Part shown: one piece after another, positions 22,670 through 35,815 of the stretch
How the letters are laid out: every line of letters starts with the position of its first letter
How positions within the stretch are numbered: the first letter of the stretch is position 1
Assembly (NCBI GenBank): GCA_008638375.1
Contig: CM018031.1
Coordinates: 11,250,062 to 11,314,061, forward strand
From: Nyssa sinensis
Lineage: Eukaryota; Streptophyta; Magnoliopsida; Cornales; Nyssaceae
Length of the DNA: 64,000 nucleotides
Direction of reading: 5' to 3'
Notes under the pieces: generated by a model
The model's database searches: none
Told to the model about the DNA's origin: nothing
Seen by the model: the letters and a program-made list of their open reading frames with translations, nothing else
Translations under genes and position numbers: made by a program

Positions 22670-23175
22670 GTCAGAGTTGTGGCTAATCTTGGTCCACCCG
22701 TATAAAAGGAACATTCTAGAGTATCATTTCTAACCTTTGGATTGAAGTCTAAACATTTTCAACCATTGATCCTAGGGTAAACATTTTCAACCATCGATCC
22801 TAGGGTTCCCTAAGCCACTTAAACTTTAGATTTCATCTTTAAATAACCCACACCTATTAAAGTTGCGGCCAACCTTGGTCCAAAAATATAAAAGGATTGT
22901 TCTGGAATATCATTTTTGACCTTTGGATCAAAATTTAAACATTTTCAACCATCGATCCTAGGGTTACTTAAGCCACTCAAACCCTAGATTTCATCTTTAA
23001 ATAACCCACACCTTTTAGAGTTGCGGCTAGCATTGGTCCACAAGTTTAAAAGGAACCTTCTAGATTATCATTTCTGACCTTCAGATCAAAATCTAAAAAT
23101 TTTCAACCATTGATCCTAGGGTTCCCGAAAACAATCATAGCCAAGATTTCATCTTTAAATAACCCACACCTGTTA
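22670..23175 (+). repeat. 158-bp minisatellite, unit C, three monomers
   Basis: Monomers begin near 22675, 22861 and 23018. The first contains a 33-bp internal duplication (AAACATTTTCAACCAT(T/C)GAT ... CCTAGGG, twice between about 22751 and 22803). The TATA-like and GAACATTCTAGAG motifs are best kept in the first monomer and eroded in the others. Confidence 0.9.
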
Positions 23176-24252
23176 GGGTTTAGGACATATGGTGAAGTCT
23201 ATTGGAGAGACCTAAAGTAAAGCGTCGATTATGTGAAGCCTTTCTAGTGATTCATTTGAGAATCCAAGGAAAAGAATCCTTGACCAATTGACTTGTATTG
23301 AAGGCTACTGAATGCTACAAGTCCCAAATCCTTTGTTTGAATGGGAGTGCTTCAAGAGTATTTTCTCAAGGTAATCAAATATTTTATGATCTATTTAGTT
23401 TTTGTTCATATTATTGAAATTTCCTTGTGATTCCCAAATAGTGGGTGGTTGGTTGGAGGAATTCTTTGAAAGTAAGATTCCAATGTTATTTGCAAATCTT
23501 CATGGCATTTAAGTCATAGTCACTTGTGCAGGTCATCTTTACTCTCACGGTGTAACCTTTTATGTGTGATTTATGATTAGTTACCTTCTTATTATGGTCA
23601 AAATATTGGTAAGAAGGACCAATAAATTTAAAATGGTACCGGTCTTAAATAGGTTTCTTATTAGCTTAGAACTACTTGAACACATTTTAGGGTTGGCCAA
23701 AATTAGTTTTCCACAAGGTGACATTCTCTTATTTATTTTAACGAGGTCAGTCTTTTGTTCTCCATATGGACAAATTGAGAAGCATGGTTTCTTATATTAG
23801 GGTTAGAAGATTTTCATTTTGATACACTATTAACAAATTGTTTTTAATACTTTGTGGAAAAAAAAAAAGAATTATTTACTGAAGCATAAACCATCAACAA
23901 TTACCAAATACATGACTTTTAAGTTATGAAGCACAAACACCTCTCCGAGGCTAGATTATCGATGTCCAACACATTTAAAATATACACATACTCAAACATG
24001 TGTCCAAAACATTAAAATGACTATCCAATTTCTATTTTTAAAATTAAGTATCCGATTTATTTTAATTTTTGAAAAGTTTTTTGAGCATGTGGGGACACAG
24101 TCTCCAACACCCTTGTCCTTTTTTGAGTTGTTAGGGAGATAGGTGATTTTTTCCTCCAATGTTGGAGTGCTTGAGATTGTAAATCTCTCACTTGATGATT
24201 TGTAAATATTTTTACTCCTAATTTGATTGAAAAATTTTAAATTTTATAAGAT

Positions 24253-24283
<31 letters not shown>

Positions 24284-24719
24284 GCAGTAGCCGTGCTATG
24301 CATTGGACAAGCTTGATTAAAGGCATAGGTATATAAGACAACTTACCTTTTGTTTTTTCTTTTTTTTACCTGTAGTTTCTTGGTCTTCGCATGTTCACAC
24401 TCACAAGCAATGAGAATACTCATGAGCAATAAAACAAGGTCGTTGTTCATTGCATTTCAGCAAAAGGTGATCATTCCTATCCATCCGGTAAGGTAAGAAG
24501 TGAAGACCTTCCAATTCAGAATGTTATTTCTTGTTTGTTTTGAAATCTTCATCAATGTATAATATAATATGGCCTAGTACGTACACTGGAACTTCCTAAA
24601 AATTTGAATAAATTTTGTCTATTACATTTGAGTGTTACCACAATATAAATTAATGTGATCATCACTTCAACCATGGGGTACTTATTTTTAAGTATCTCAC
24701 TAGTCATCGTTGCAATATA

Positions 24720-24720
24720 C

Positions 24721-24763
<43 letters not shown>

Positions 24764-24770
24764 GTGTATA
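24720..24770. repeat. (TA)n(TG)n microsatellite
   Basis: Compound dinucleotide tract at the position where units A and B also have TA runs (about 4500-4530 and 15040-15076). Confidence 0.95.
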
Positions 24771-25859
24771 ACGTAACTATTATAAAAATAAAAGCTTTTG
24801 TCTTTAGTTTCCGACGTGTCCCCTCCTCCTGCCTTTTTTTTTCCTCCCATCGTAGCTTCCATAAAGGAGAAAGACGGTGGCGAAAGGCCGCTTCCCCTGC
24901 CTGCTCTTTTAGCTTTCTTTGCAAATTTTCTCCATCCATGCATCACAATGAAGACGTATGAAGTCAAGAGGACTTCCTTTTATTATAGATCCTATTTATT
25001 ATTTTTAATATAATATAATATATGCATATACACATGACTCATTATGCCTTGAAGCGCCTAACTCCAGCGCCAATTGTTTCAGGTGCTTGCTTTGGAAGGT
25101 TTCTTTTTCGTATTTACTTCATATCTCTCTTCTTTTTAAAAATTATATCATGTCTCTCTTTGAATTAATACTTATCACAAAAAAAAAAAAAAATTGTATG
25201 TTAAGAAATTTTGACTTCACTTAAAAGAAAAATTGATGTCCTTGCTTATTTTCTTCTATGTAATGTCTTAATATACTTTTCATTTTGTTTAGTTATTTAC
25301 CTTTTAAAGTATTTAATGCAAACATTGTCAAATTTTCACATGAGCTATAGATTTAACACTTACCAAGATACAATTATTGCAATTTTGTTATCTGAAAAGG
25401 ATTTCTTCGATCTGTAAACTTCAGTCACGTAAACTTAATCAACTTTGTAAAGACAAGTCCTCCTTTTCTCAACACACACACACACTCACAACAGAGGCAT
25501 GGAAATAGCTGATATACCTTAAATTGGGTCTCCAACTTGCCTTTCCAACGTAAAAAGTCCTCCGTTCCATTGCCTAGCTGAAAATCATTGCCAATTCCTC
25601 CTCCTCCCAACAACAGAGGACGCTTCTGAATTTGATATCACATTTAATCATCAACATCTATGATTCAAATGTTCGACACGTGTCTGAGAAGTGTCCGAGA
25701 GTGTCAATGTCCGACACGAACACGTGAGTTAAAATTGAATGTCCGTATTTCATAAACTGAAATATTATGATTAGAGATATGAGGAAATCCAGTATTTACG
25801 AGAAAAATTCACACAAGATTTGATAAACTTTATACGAAATCTTTGCATAAATCTATATT

Positions 25860-26247
25860 ATTGAAAGACCATGAAGAACTGAACATGAAGAACACACAGT
25901 GCAGAAAAGGAAGAAGAGAAAGAGAGATTGTAGATTGATTTTTATTCATCTGATCTTATTATCATACAATGGATACATATATGGTTTTATATAGCTCTCT
26001 ACACTTTTCTAACTAACAGAATGAAATAAACTCTAACAAATTAACAAACTCAGCTTCTCTCACAAATCCTTAACTGCACTCTTCTCTTGTCTACCGCAGC
26101 AAACTGACTCCACGCTCCTCTTGTCCACAATGGCTAGTGGTTGTGTTGAGGTTTCTATCTACTGGATTTGCACCTGCATTTTCTCTATGTATGCAAGGTA
26201 GTTTGGATTCATTGATCAGTTGAGGGTGATATATGTTGATGTGGGTA
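25860..26247 (-). mobile_element. Solo LTR (Copia-like) private to unit C
   Basis: At the sequence CTATATTAT, unit D continues directly with AACATGTG, whereas unit C has about 390 extra bases. Read on the minus strand the insert has a TATA-type box in AGCTATATAAAACC, AT-rich AATAAAAATCAATC downstream, then TCTCTTTCTCTTCTTCC and an end ATGGTCTTTCA. That is the promoter/polyadenylation layout of a plant LTR, and no internal region is present. The exact left end of the LTR and the target-site duplication are unclear (only about 3 bases match). Confidence 0.6.
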
Positions 26248-27148
26248 TAACATGTGCTTATTCTGAATTTAATGTCATAAATTATAGGCAGAGAAGACAA
26301 CTGATTTGTTTTCCCTTATTTTTTGGCCTGTAGTTTCTTCAACTTCATTGCAGAATGGAGAATGGCAAAGCAAGATTAATGTAATTAATCCCCTATAGTT
26401 GGGATAAGGCTTTGCATGAGTAGGGTTTTTGGCCTTTGCTTGTTCACGGTGGATGGAAATTATATCAAATGCCACAGAGAAGAAAACAAGGTCGTTGTTC
26501 ATCGCATTTCACTATAAAAGGTTCATTGCATTCCACTAAATGACTTGTCTAGAATATTTTCTTTTGTCTTGGGAAGCTGGAAGAGATGAAGGAAATGGTG
26601 GTCAAAGTGCATCCTCTTCCAATCCTATTGAATAGGTTGAACTGTCAGTGACTTTTGATTGTATATATTTTCATTTGGATAATAGCTGCTGCAATCTAAA
26701 AAGGTAAAAAAAAAAGAAAAAAGGAGATGTACACTGGTCAAATATGATGGAACAATATCAACCATGTTATGAGATGATTATTTTGAAAGACAATGTAAGG
26801 GTAATTGTCAAATTTCCAAATATATATTTCTTTTTTTTCCCCTAATTTCCAAATTTACAACTGATCATTAAGAGGAATTTAAATTCAGTACTTTTCTTTC
26901 TTTTTCGGATCTTTTTTTTCTTTATTTTTCTAGGAAACAAACCCCTAGGGTTTGAATCATCACCTTGGAGCAGGAAATTATTTGAGCAATATTCTAAATC
27001 ATAATTGCTAATTTATATTATGATTATTATTCACAAAGAGAAGGACAGGAAGCTAACGGTGGGCTTCTTTTTTTACTTAATTCAAATATAATACATCAAG
27101 ATGCTTTTGAAATACTGGCTTAAAGTTCTACTTATACACACACATATA

Positions 27149-27185
<37 letters not shown>

Positions 27186-28314
27186 ACTTCTATTTTTTAG
27201 TCAAAGAAGGTTTAGATTAATATTTATTTAAAAAAGAAAAAAAAGTTAAAAAAATGGTCAAAACTAAAAAAAATGCAAAAATATAAATGAAAATGAAACT
27301 TTTGCTATGTTGAAGAAAAAAAAATAGACTGTAAAGATAAGAGAGATTAGTGTCATTTAGAAAACTTTAGAAAATGTCTTTGTAATTATCGAAAACCTCC
27401 CAAAGGTAAGTGTAATTTACCATTTTTAAGGTAAAATTCTATTATATAAACACATGTATTTAAAAAAAAATTAATTGTTTTTTATTTCAAAAATACAATA
27501 AAAAAAAAATGAAAAACAACAAAAAGAATCGAAATCGGCTCTCACCATCCAATAACTTTACTTTTTGAGATGGCTAGAGCTAACTTTTAATTTTTTATCG
27601 TGTCCAAGGAGTAAATATTAATTAGTCTCGAAATATTGTATTCGGACTAATAAATATTAAATACACCACCATAATTTGTGAGCTATCTATTTATGTATTC
27701 AATGCTCGTTGACTCAGGTGTAATGTATTGAAACTAATAAATTTTTTATTTTTTGAAGTATGAAATAGAAAATTTCAAACCTAACCTAATCTCTTATCCT
27801 CTACAATAGTTCCCTATCTTTCTTGTAATAGAATGATTAAAATGTATAATACACATAAGATTTGATAAAAATGTTGACAAAATATAATAATTCAAAGTCA
27901 ATGGTAGAGAAATTATTGCCAGCAAAGACCAACACACCCATTAAAAAAGTTGTTCCCTCAAGCATAATATTTTAGATGATATAATATACATACGGTCATT
28001 GTTCAACGAAACAGCAAGAGTGGTTGTGTCAAACTAAATTATTAAGGCTATAATATTCAATAACTTAAAAAAATATCATCATGCACACCTGATTTTACCT
28101 TACTCTATATATATTTTCTCCATATACCTTTAATTTGAAATTTTTAAATAGTTCAAAAACCATGGGCATTATTGTATTCTTCTTCTAATTAATCACAATT
28201 AATATTGATTGAGGATACAATTAATTAGGAGGAAGGAAAAGTGACACAACATTGGTATATATGTTACCAAATGATTGTTGGCTGTGTTCACAAGTGATTG
28301 GATAATCGATGTAG

Positions 28315-28713
28315 GACAGCCTTGGTACCTTAAAAATAGGGAAAGTTGTTTTAGAGTTGTATTAAAATTGTTTAGTTTTTTATTTTAATTTATTTATAAT
28401 TTCTTTAGTTTCCTAGTTTTATTTGGATTAGTATAGAAAATATAAGAATTAGTAGTTTCCTATTTGACTTACTAGTCTTTATTGTAGTAGGATTAGTATA
28501 AAAATAAGAGTTTTGGTTTCCTAGTCAAAGTAGTAGTGTTTTAACACTATAAATATGATGTAATAGGTCTTTATGAAAAGTTTTTTTAATTAATATTAAT
28601 TCAATTACGAATTTTAGATAATTATTTTCTCTTGTTAGGTGAGGAGTCCACATGTTACTTTGTTACTAAAGAATTCACATGTTTGATTCTACCTCCACGT
28701 TCCTGTTCCGCAT
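28315..28713. mobile_element. 400-bp insertion flanked by a 28-bp direct repeat, unit C
   Basis: The string GTTCACAAGTGATTGGATAA followed by TCGATGTA occurs at 28287-28314 and again at 28714-28741. Unit B has a single diverged copy. The insert starts GGACAGCC, contains CACTATAAATATGATG, an AT-rich stretch and TTTTCTCTTGTTAGGTGAGG, and ends CCGCATCA. It looks LTR-like (TGTAGG...GCATCA), yet the flanking repeat is far longer than the 5 bp usual for LTR elements. Confidence 0.6.
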
Positions 28714-29439
28714 CAGTTCACAAGTGATTGGATAATCGATGTATTGCCTGCGCTGTACAATATAATCCAACTCATAACCAATGAGCGATAGACATATGGT
28801 CAACTAAGGTGAACCATACCCACAATGGTACAGTGATAGGTTTGGAGAAATAATTTGGAGTTGGGAATGGGATAAGAGTAGGGAAATTATCTAAGGATAA
28901 GGAAGATAGATATAGTGTCAATGATGACTGGTGGTCCTCCTTTATAGGATTAGGATGGGGAGCTCCATCCCATACCTTCCTAATTGCAATCCTAATTATA
29001 TGTGATGCTAGAAAATGTTATGCCTATGCTAACTTCCTCCATTATTTCTATTTATATTTGTTAATGGAGACAAGTGACAATACTCATATAAATATAAAAT
29101 ATATAAACGTATGGATGCTTTTAGGCTGAAGATTTGTTTGGCAAGTGTTAGCTGGCATGGGGCCCTTGTATAATAAAGTTTTGAGTCTAGTTGAGTCTTA
29201 TTTTAGTTTTCTTGCTGTTAGTTTACTTTTATATATCTTCTTCTTCTTTTAATTAAGGTTAATCTTATAATTTCTGTATTTAGTGTACATAGGCTATAGT
29301 TGTGGCTCGTGAGTTTACTTTTAAGGTTAAGTTGTGATATTAGGTCCTTGTTTTTGGATTTTAGTACAGTCATAGTCCCTAAATTGCTATATATGAATAT
29401 TCAAGTCATCATATATAGTTATGTTATCCGTTTAAATCA

Positions 29440-29660
29440 AAAGAATCTCTGTTTGTTTACATTTTTAAAACCAATTTTTTAATTTCAAAACACGAGATAT
29501 GCATTTCAAAATAAATTATTTTTTAATTTTTTAAAATTTAGATTATCATATCCAAATATATTTTCACAATTTTTAAAAAACCAATTACAAAATTTTGAAA
29601 TATATTTTAAAAATTTTTTGAAAAAGTTATATCTAAATCACTATCCAAACGAAACCTTAA
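29440..29660. mobile_element. AT-rich MITE-like element at the C/D junction
   Basis: Related over its whole length to about 1315-1522 (shared GATATGCATTTCAAAATA / GAATACGCATTTCAAAATAT, TTAGATTATCATATCCAAAT). The ends read TCTCTGTTTGTTTAC and, in reverse, GGTTTCGTTTGGATAG, an imperfect inverted pair. Confidence 0.5.
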
Positions 29661-31369
29661 ATTCTTAGAGAATTTTATGGCGATTGTTCCATTTGTCTCA
29701 CTTTTCTTCTTCATACCCCCCCCCTAAAAAAACACTTTTCTAAGCTTAAAACCCCCTACAATGGGCCCTTCTCTTTTTCAATCTAGCAACCCTAGCCTAC
29801 AAAAGGAACATAACCAGCCACCAAGCACTCTTGACAGACTGTTAGGGTTCTTCGTTATTTTATTTTAACCTCAAAACTTTAGTCCTTTGTTGAACACTAA
29901 ATTTTCATAATTAGTCAACACTAAACAAACTTTAATCAACCATAAAAGCCTCTTTTGTTACTATTCTACATCTCCCACACACGCACACATAGCTTTTAGG
30001 AGAATTTGAAGGGCATTAAGATTTACTTTGTTTATAATAAATAGTTATTACTTAACAAAACAAATAAATAAATTTGAAAACCTAGGCTTTGAAATTTTTT
30101 ATTTAATTATTAAAATTTTAAAGATGATCTAGTAGGTGATTTCAATTTTAGGCTTTATTTAAAATTTGTTCAAGGAGGGGCACGAGGATTAGAAACTTAA
30201 AAATATGTTGCATATTTAAAGTGAAAGATGGTAATTAAGGGATATGACTAAACCAATATATAATGAAATCTTCATAAGATTTGATTAATTTTATACGCAA
30301 TCTTGGCATCAATCTCATGCACCCTGCATAATTTCTTTTAGGAGATAATGTTAAACCAATATATGAGGAAATCTACTTAAGATTTAATTAATTTGATACG
30401 CAATCTTGGCATCAATCTTTCCCTGCATGATTTTTTTTATGAGATAAAATTAAACCAATATATGTGAAAATCTACATAAGATTTGATTAATTTGATACAT
30501 AATCTTGCCATCAATTTTTTCCTATATAATTTATCTGTCTATCCATCTCTTTTATGAGAATTTAACGAGTGGTCGAATTTATTTCCACACCTGAAGTGCG
30601 AAGACACCCCATTTTTGTCATTCGGTGCCAAACTATAAACCACTTCGAGCACTTGATTCATAAAACCAAAAGTTAAAAAAATACTTGTTGAGATCTTGAT
30701 ACATATTGGTGCACTATTGGTCGCTTAACATGGTATTAAAGCTTTGGATTTGAGAGATATTGGGTTCAAGTCTTTCTATTTGTATTTATTGCCTTGTTTA
30801 GTTTATTTGTACAAAGTTGCACACAATTTTATTCCACGTTTGTCTATAATTTCTTTGTCTTTTCACGTGCAAGTCCGAAGTCTCACATGAGAAAAAGTGT
30901 TGAAAGTTTGATATACATTTTTATCCAATTTCTAATAGTTGAAGCTTTTGGAGCAATTGCATGGTTGCTTAACACTTGTCTTTGACTGTTGGATTAACAA
31001 AAGGTTGGTTTTAGTTAGGTATTCAAATCATATAAAGCTTCAATTCCGATTCCAATATGAAATGAAAAATATTCTAGTGGGACTTGAGAAGTGAAAACAA
31101 ATAATTTGAGCCACTTTTACAGAAAAACATGTCATAATTTAAGCATAACTTTCCAAGAGTTTTAAAATAGTCACAAAAATGATAGGTTTTACATTAAAAA
31201 CAATGTGATTTGAAAAAAGAAGTTATAAAAATCCTATGTCTGCTCCTTGAAACTCAAACATGAACACCCGGAATGTTCTAGACCTATACCTGTTCGATTT
31301 CCTTTAAAAATTTCTTTTAGATTTATTCTTTTACTTATATGAACCCCCCCCCCCCTGGGTTTTCAGCTA

Positions 31370-31980
31370 TAGTTGCGACTAGCCTTGGTCCACTAGTATA
31401 GAAGGAACATTCTAGAGTATCATTTCGGACCTTTGGATCAAAATCCAAGCATTTTCAACCATCGATCCTAGGGTTCCCTAAGCCACTCAAACCCTAGATT
31501 TCATCATTAAATAACCCACACCTATTAAAAGGTGCGGCAAGCCTTGATCCACACGTATAAAAGGAACATTCTAGAGTATCATTTCTAACCTTCAGATCAA
31601 AATCTAAACATTTTCAACCATCGATCCTAGGGTTCCCAAAGCCATTCAAACCCTAGATTTCATCTTTAAATAACCTACACCTGTTAGAGCTACAGCTAGC
31701 TTTGGTCCACAAGTATAAAAGGAACATTCTAGAGTATCATTTCTGACCTTTGGATCAAAATCTAAACATTTTCAACCATCGATCCTAGGGTTCCTAATCT
31801 TTAAATAACTCACTCATGTTAGAGCCGCAGCTAGCCTTGGTCTACAAGTATAAAAGGAACATTCTAGAGTATCATTCCTAACCTTTGGATTGAAATCTAA
31901 ACATTTTTAACCATCGATCCTAGGTTTCCTTAAGCCACTCAAACCCTAGATTTCATCTTTAAATAACCCACACCGGTTAG
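31370..31980 (+). repeat. 158-bp minisatellite, unit D, four monomers
   Basis: Monomers begin near 31372, 31528, 31687 and 31812; the third lacks about 30 bp (the CACTCAAACCCTAGATTTC part). All four keep (T)ATAAAAGGAACATTCTAGA or a one-base variant, immediately followed by GTATCATT. Confidence 0.9.
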
Positions 31981-33194
31981 GGTTTAGGATACTATAAAGT
32001 TTATAGACCTAAAGTAAAGCGCTGATTATATGAAATCTTTTCTAGCAATTTGTTTGAGAATCTAAGGAAAAGAATCGTTGATCAATTGACTTGAGTAGTC
32101 CACTGTAATGCTTCAAGTCCCAAATCCTTTGTTTGAATGGGAGTGCTTCCAGAGTATTTGCTCAAGGTAATCAAATATTTTATGATCAATCTATTTTCTA
32201 TCCATATCATTGAAATTGTGAGGGTTCCTTGTGATTCCCAAATAGTGGGTGGTTGGAGGGAATTCTTTGAATGTAGAAGTACATCGTTATTTGCAAATCT
32301 TCATGGCATTTAAGTCATAGTCATAGGCTTGGCCTAGATCTAGAATTACATTGTGATTAATATTTTTTCCTAATTTAATTGAAACTGTGTTAGAGATTAT
32401 ATGATCCATATATATACTTTGCATGTCGTTGACGTGTCCATTTCTACTTTCTAAAAAAAATTCATGTCAATTTTGTTTGTGTCGTACATATCCATGTCCT
32501 ATATATGCATTCTTGCTTCTTAGCTTTTAACCTTCCTTAAAAGCTTATGAAGTTGAAATTATTGACAAGACAAAGCCTTTTCTATAATAAAAAAAATAAT
32601 TGGCTTAATTTCAATTCAATTTTTTTCCCAAATTTGTTTAAAAGTTGTTGTATTAAGGATCACAATTTCAAAAGATGAAGGATATTATTATATCAGTCAA
32701 CAAAGAAGGTGGACGTTTTGCCAGAATAAAAAAGGGCCAAAAACTTACGTTGGTTAAATCAATTAAAGTGGAATCTGGTAAGAAGTCTGAGCAAAGTCAT
32801 TATAATAAGAAAATCTGTATAAAATATGATTAGTTTAATTTGTAACTTGACATAAATTTTAGATTAACTTACTGTGATTTTTCATTTAATCTTTCTATCC
32901 TATGTATCGGACAAGCTTGATAAAAGGCATAGGCACATAACACAACTGGTCTTATCTTTTTCTTTTTCTTTCTCTTTCTCTTTTGACCATTAGTTTCTTG
33001 GTCATCTTCGCATGTTCACACTTCACAAGCAACGACAATATTGATGAAGAAGAAGACAAGATCGTTGTTCATTGCATTTCAAAAAAAGGTGATCATTCCT
33101 ATCCATCTTACAAGGTAAGAAGTGAACGCGTTCCAATTCAAAATGTTATTTCTTATTTGTTTGAAATTTTGATATTCATATGTATATCATGATC

Positions 33195-35060
33195 TTCATT
33201 GCAATTTACTATGATTGAAAATCAGACAAGTCTTTGTTTTATTTTGTATTATTTATTCACTTTTAAGTTATAGATATTTTTTCATCGAGATAATCATGAA
33301 TCATAATATGGAAAAAGTTTCTCTCTCTCCTTCTTTGTGTGTGTGTGTGTGTGTGTAATTCTTTAGGTGCTATTTGTTCTTTTTTTTTTTTTTTTTTGAA
33401 CAGAGAAAAAAATGGGAAATTTTATTGATATTACAATTCTTCATTACTTTATTATAAATCTCCTTCTATGCACTCAATTAATTTTCACTATCTCTTTCTA
33501 AGTTATGGGAAGAGTTTCACTCATATTGCCAAGTGGTAGTATTTTATGAAAAAACATGAGAAGTGGAGTCGTTGATTATTAGAATAGGACAGATCAAGCA
33601 AACACAAAGAAGTTAATCACCCGTAAAAATTAATATGTAATAGCTATATAAACCCAAAGTGTGCAATGTAAACAACATAGTTGGTTAAATCAGTCTCAAA
33701 ACAAAACCCAAAGTGTGCAATGTAAACAATATTCAAATTTTGACTACAATAATCTTATTAGCATGTTATTTTTTAATTACTTACCATTTTATTCTATATA
33801 GCATCATTGGTCTAATAATTGTTATACAAAATTTATTAATTCATTCTATCAGGTGCTTTAGCAACAGGTGTGCTCAACTTCTCTTTCGCGGATATCCTCA
33901 ACCTGACCATGGTTAGTATGAAAAACATCTTTGTTTCTATAACGATGGTCGCTTCGATCTTTGCCGCTCTGCTACATTCTTCTTCATGTTACACAAATAT
34001 ATTCCACCCTACTCAGATCTATTATATTTACTAGTCAACCCTATAACACCTTGACCCAGTTACGTGAATAAATTAGAAGTAATGATTAGTGTTATTTAAG
34101 AATTTACTTAATAAACATGGAACAATTTTTACTTGAAACTATTAATCTATGAATTTGATGACAAATGCTCAAGTGTGAGTAATTAACTATAAATTGATGA
34201 CAATTATTCTCAAAAATATGATTTTATGTGAAAAATTATTACTTGATAACAAAATTATGATTAATGCTACTAAAGTAAGACTAGAGATAAACAAATAAAA
34301 TACCTTCTAATCAAGTATTATAGCAAAATTACAAGAAGATTTTGGGAACTCAAAAGTGTAATCTTTTGATGATAATTAAAACGCTTAAAATATAATATTA
34401 CACCCACATAAAAAGAAAAGAGAGCAACCAGAGTGAAACCAGGTTGGAAGAGAGTGAGAGGGAGTAAGAGAGGGGAAGAGAGAGAAATAGAGAGACAAAG
34501 GAAAGCAATGAAGAAGAGGAACCTTCCATGTCTGCATGAATTTGAAATGAGGAGAGGAACAGAAGTCTAGAGAGAAGAAGAAGACAACTGAACCAGTAAA
34601 GAGAGAAAGGAAACCGAGGAGAGAGAAAGTTAGAAAACCACCAAAATAGGTAATAACTTTAACTATTCTTGTTTTCCTTTAAGCTATTTGGTTAAATTGT
34701 GAAGGTTTAACATGGATAAATGCAACAAATCATTGGAAACCATAAAACTCAAGTGAACCGCCATTAATGGAGCTTCACAAAGCTGCCCAAAAATCAACTT
34801 GGATTTAAAACCATGAGTTAATTAGAACTTAAAGTAGATATGAAATAGGTCACAAAACTACGTAGACCTAATCATTTGGCTCAGAAATGAGCCATGAAAT
34901 GTTGAGTTGCAGAATTGGCCGAAAATGGCAAAACCATTATTTGAACCTTAAAACTCAAAGTTTGGAAGTGGATTGACAGCCTAAGACCCAAGTAAACCAA
35001 CACAATTGGTTTCATATGATTTGGTCCAAGAATGGTTATGAACCGAAAAAGGAAAAAGAA
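33195..35060. other. Unit-D-specific insertions in intron-like region
   Basis: No gene found. It contains a (TG)n tract at about 33335-33357, a T17 tail followed by GAACAGAGAAAAAAATGGG that looks like an L1 3' end (about 33380-33420), a short RTE-like fragment at about 33745-33836, a unique segment with GCTTTAGCAACAGGTGTGCT, and a long non-coding part from about 34040 (CCCTATAACACCTTGACCC, purine-rich at 34410-34630) that may be a Gypsy-type LTR remnant. Confidence 0.35.
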
Positions 35061-35815
35061 GTTACATGGATATCTTAGTAGTTCACATTATTGGCGCATA
35101 GGGAGGCCTGGATTTATATATACAATTACTCAATTCAATTTAACTCAATTCAATAAAATTATTTTTTAATTATTTGAGGTCGGTTAAATAAATCGTGTCT
35201 CGCATTTCTATTCTATTTAAGACCATTCTTTTAGTTAAACCACATTATCACATCTTTTTTAATTAATCTATCAAAATTAATTTTGATTGTCCTTGTCCCA
35301 TAGCATAATCCTCAATATTAATCATTTCACTATTTCTTACTAGTGCATTTATTGAACTTCATTGTATATTATATATCATGCCACTTTAACCAGTTTTCTC
35401 TCATTTTATCTCTATAGGTGCTACTCTTACAATCTTACAAATGCGTTCATTTTTAATTATATCTTTTCTTATCTTATCGTACATCTATCTCAACATCCCC
35501 ATTTCGGTTATACTAATCTTATTAATATGTTATTTTCTAACTACCTAACATTTTGTTTTATAAAACATCGTTGGTTTAATAGTTATTATATAAAAATTAC
35601 CTTTCAATTTTAAAGATATACGTTGATCACACAATATGTCAGATACACTCCTTGACTTAATGCATGTTGTTTCAATTCTATGAGTATCATATCTCTAATT
35701 TATCTTTCTTATGGAATACGTGAAGTTAGATAATGAAAATTTTCACATTTTATTAACTCTTGAATTTTTAATTTTCTTTTCCTTCCAATTTGTATTACTA
35801 GTTTTACTAAAGGTA
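35055..35815 (-). mobile_element. RTE-type LINE fragment, unit D (3' part only)
   Basis: Same element and same left junction wording (ACATGGATATCTTAGTAG) as unit A. It covers the LK.K..., ECW and MRM-like region but stops at TAGTTTTACTAAAG, so the FADD part seen in A and B is deleted. Heavily mutated. Confidence 0.75.

Larger units (their letters stand above)
23302..26398 (+). pseudogene. Candidate small gene of unknown family, unit C copy (broken)
   Basis: The three blocks are present at about 23302-23370, 24376-24492 and 26354-26398 with their splice borders (CAAG/GTAATC, CTGTAG, GTAAG/GTAAGA, TTGCAG), but the frame is lost. Exon 1 lacks the ATG and has a 2-base deletion in GCTACTG-AATGC. 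Exon 2 lacks one T in CACACT-CACAAG, which shifts the frame after FACSH. Exon 3 still reads NGEWQSKINVINPL, stop. This is the decayed member of the four. Confidence 0.45.
20826..29690 (+). repeat. Segmental duplication unit C (tandem array copy 3)
   Basis: Third unit, with the complete left part (TTGTGTCATACAAGTCAA, CTTTTCTAAGCTTAAAACCC), a short minisatellite, exon-like blocks and a right part. It lacks the RTE insertion. Its 26.4-28.2 kb portion is far closer to unit D (37.0-38.8 kb) than to A or B. Private insertions: a solo LTR at about 25860-26247 and a 400-bp insert at 28315-28713. A copy of the AT-rich element at 1315-1522 marks its right edge (29440-29660). Confidence 0.8.

Noticed and set aside
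24700..25013. Overlapping frames on both strands near 24.8 kb
   Set aside because: They depend on a (TA)n(TG)n tract and are not conserved between units.
2040..31980. CRISPR array reading of the regular 158-bp repeats
   Set aside because: Head-to-tail monomers without unique spacers in a plant nuclear genome; this is a minisatellite.
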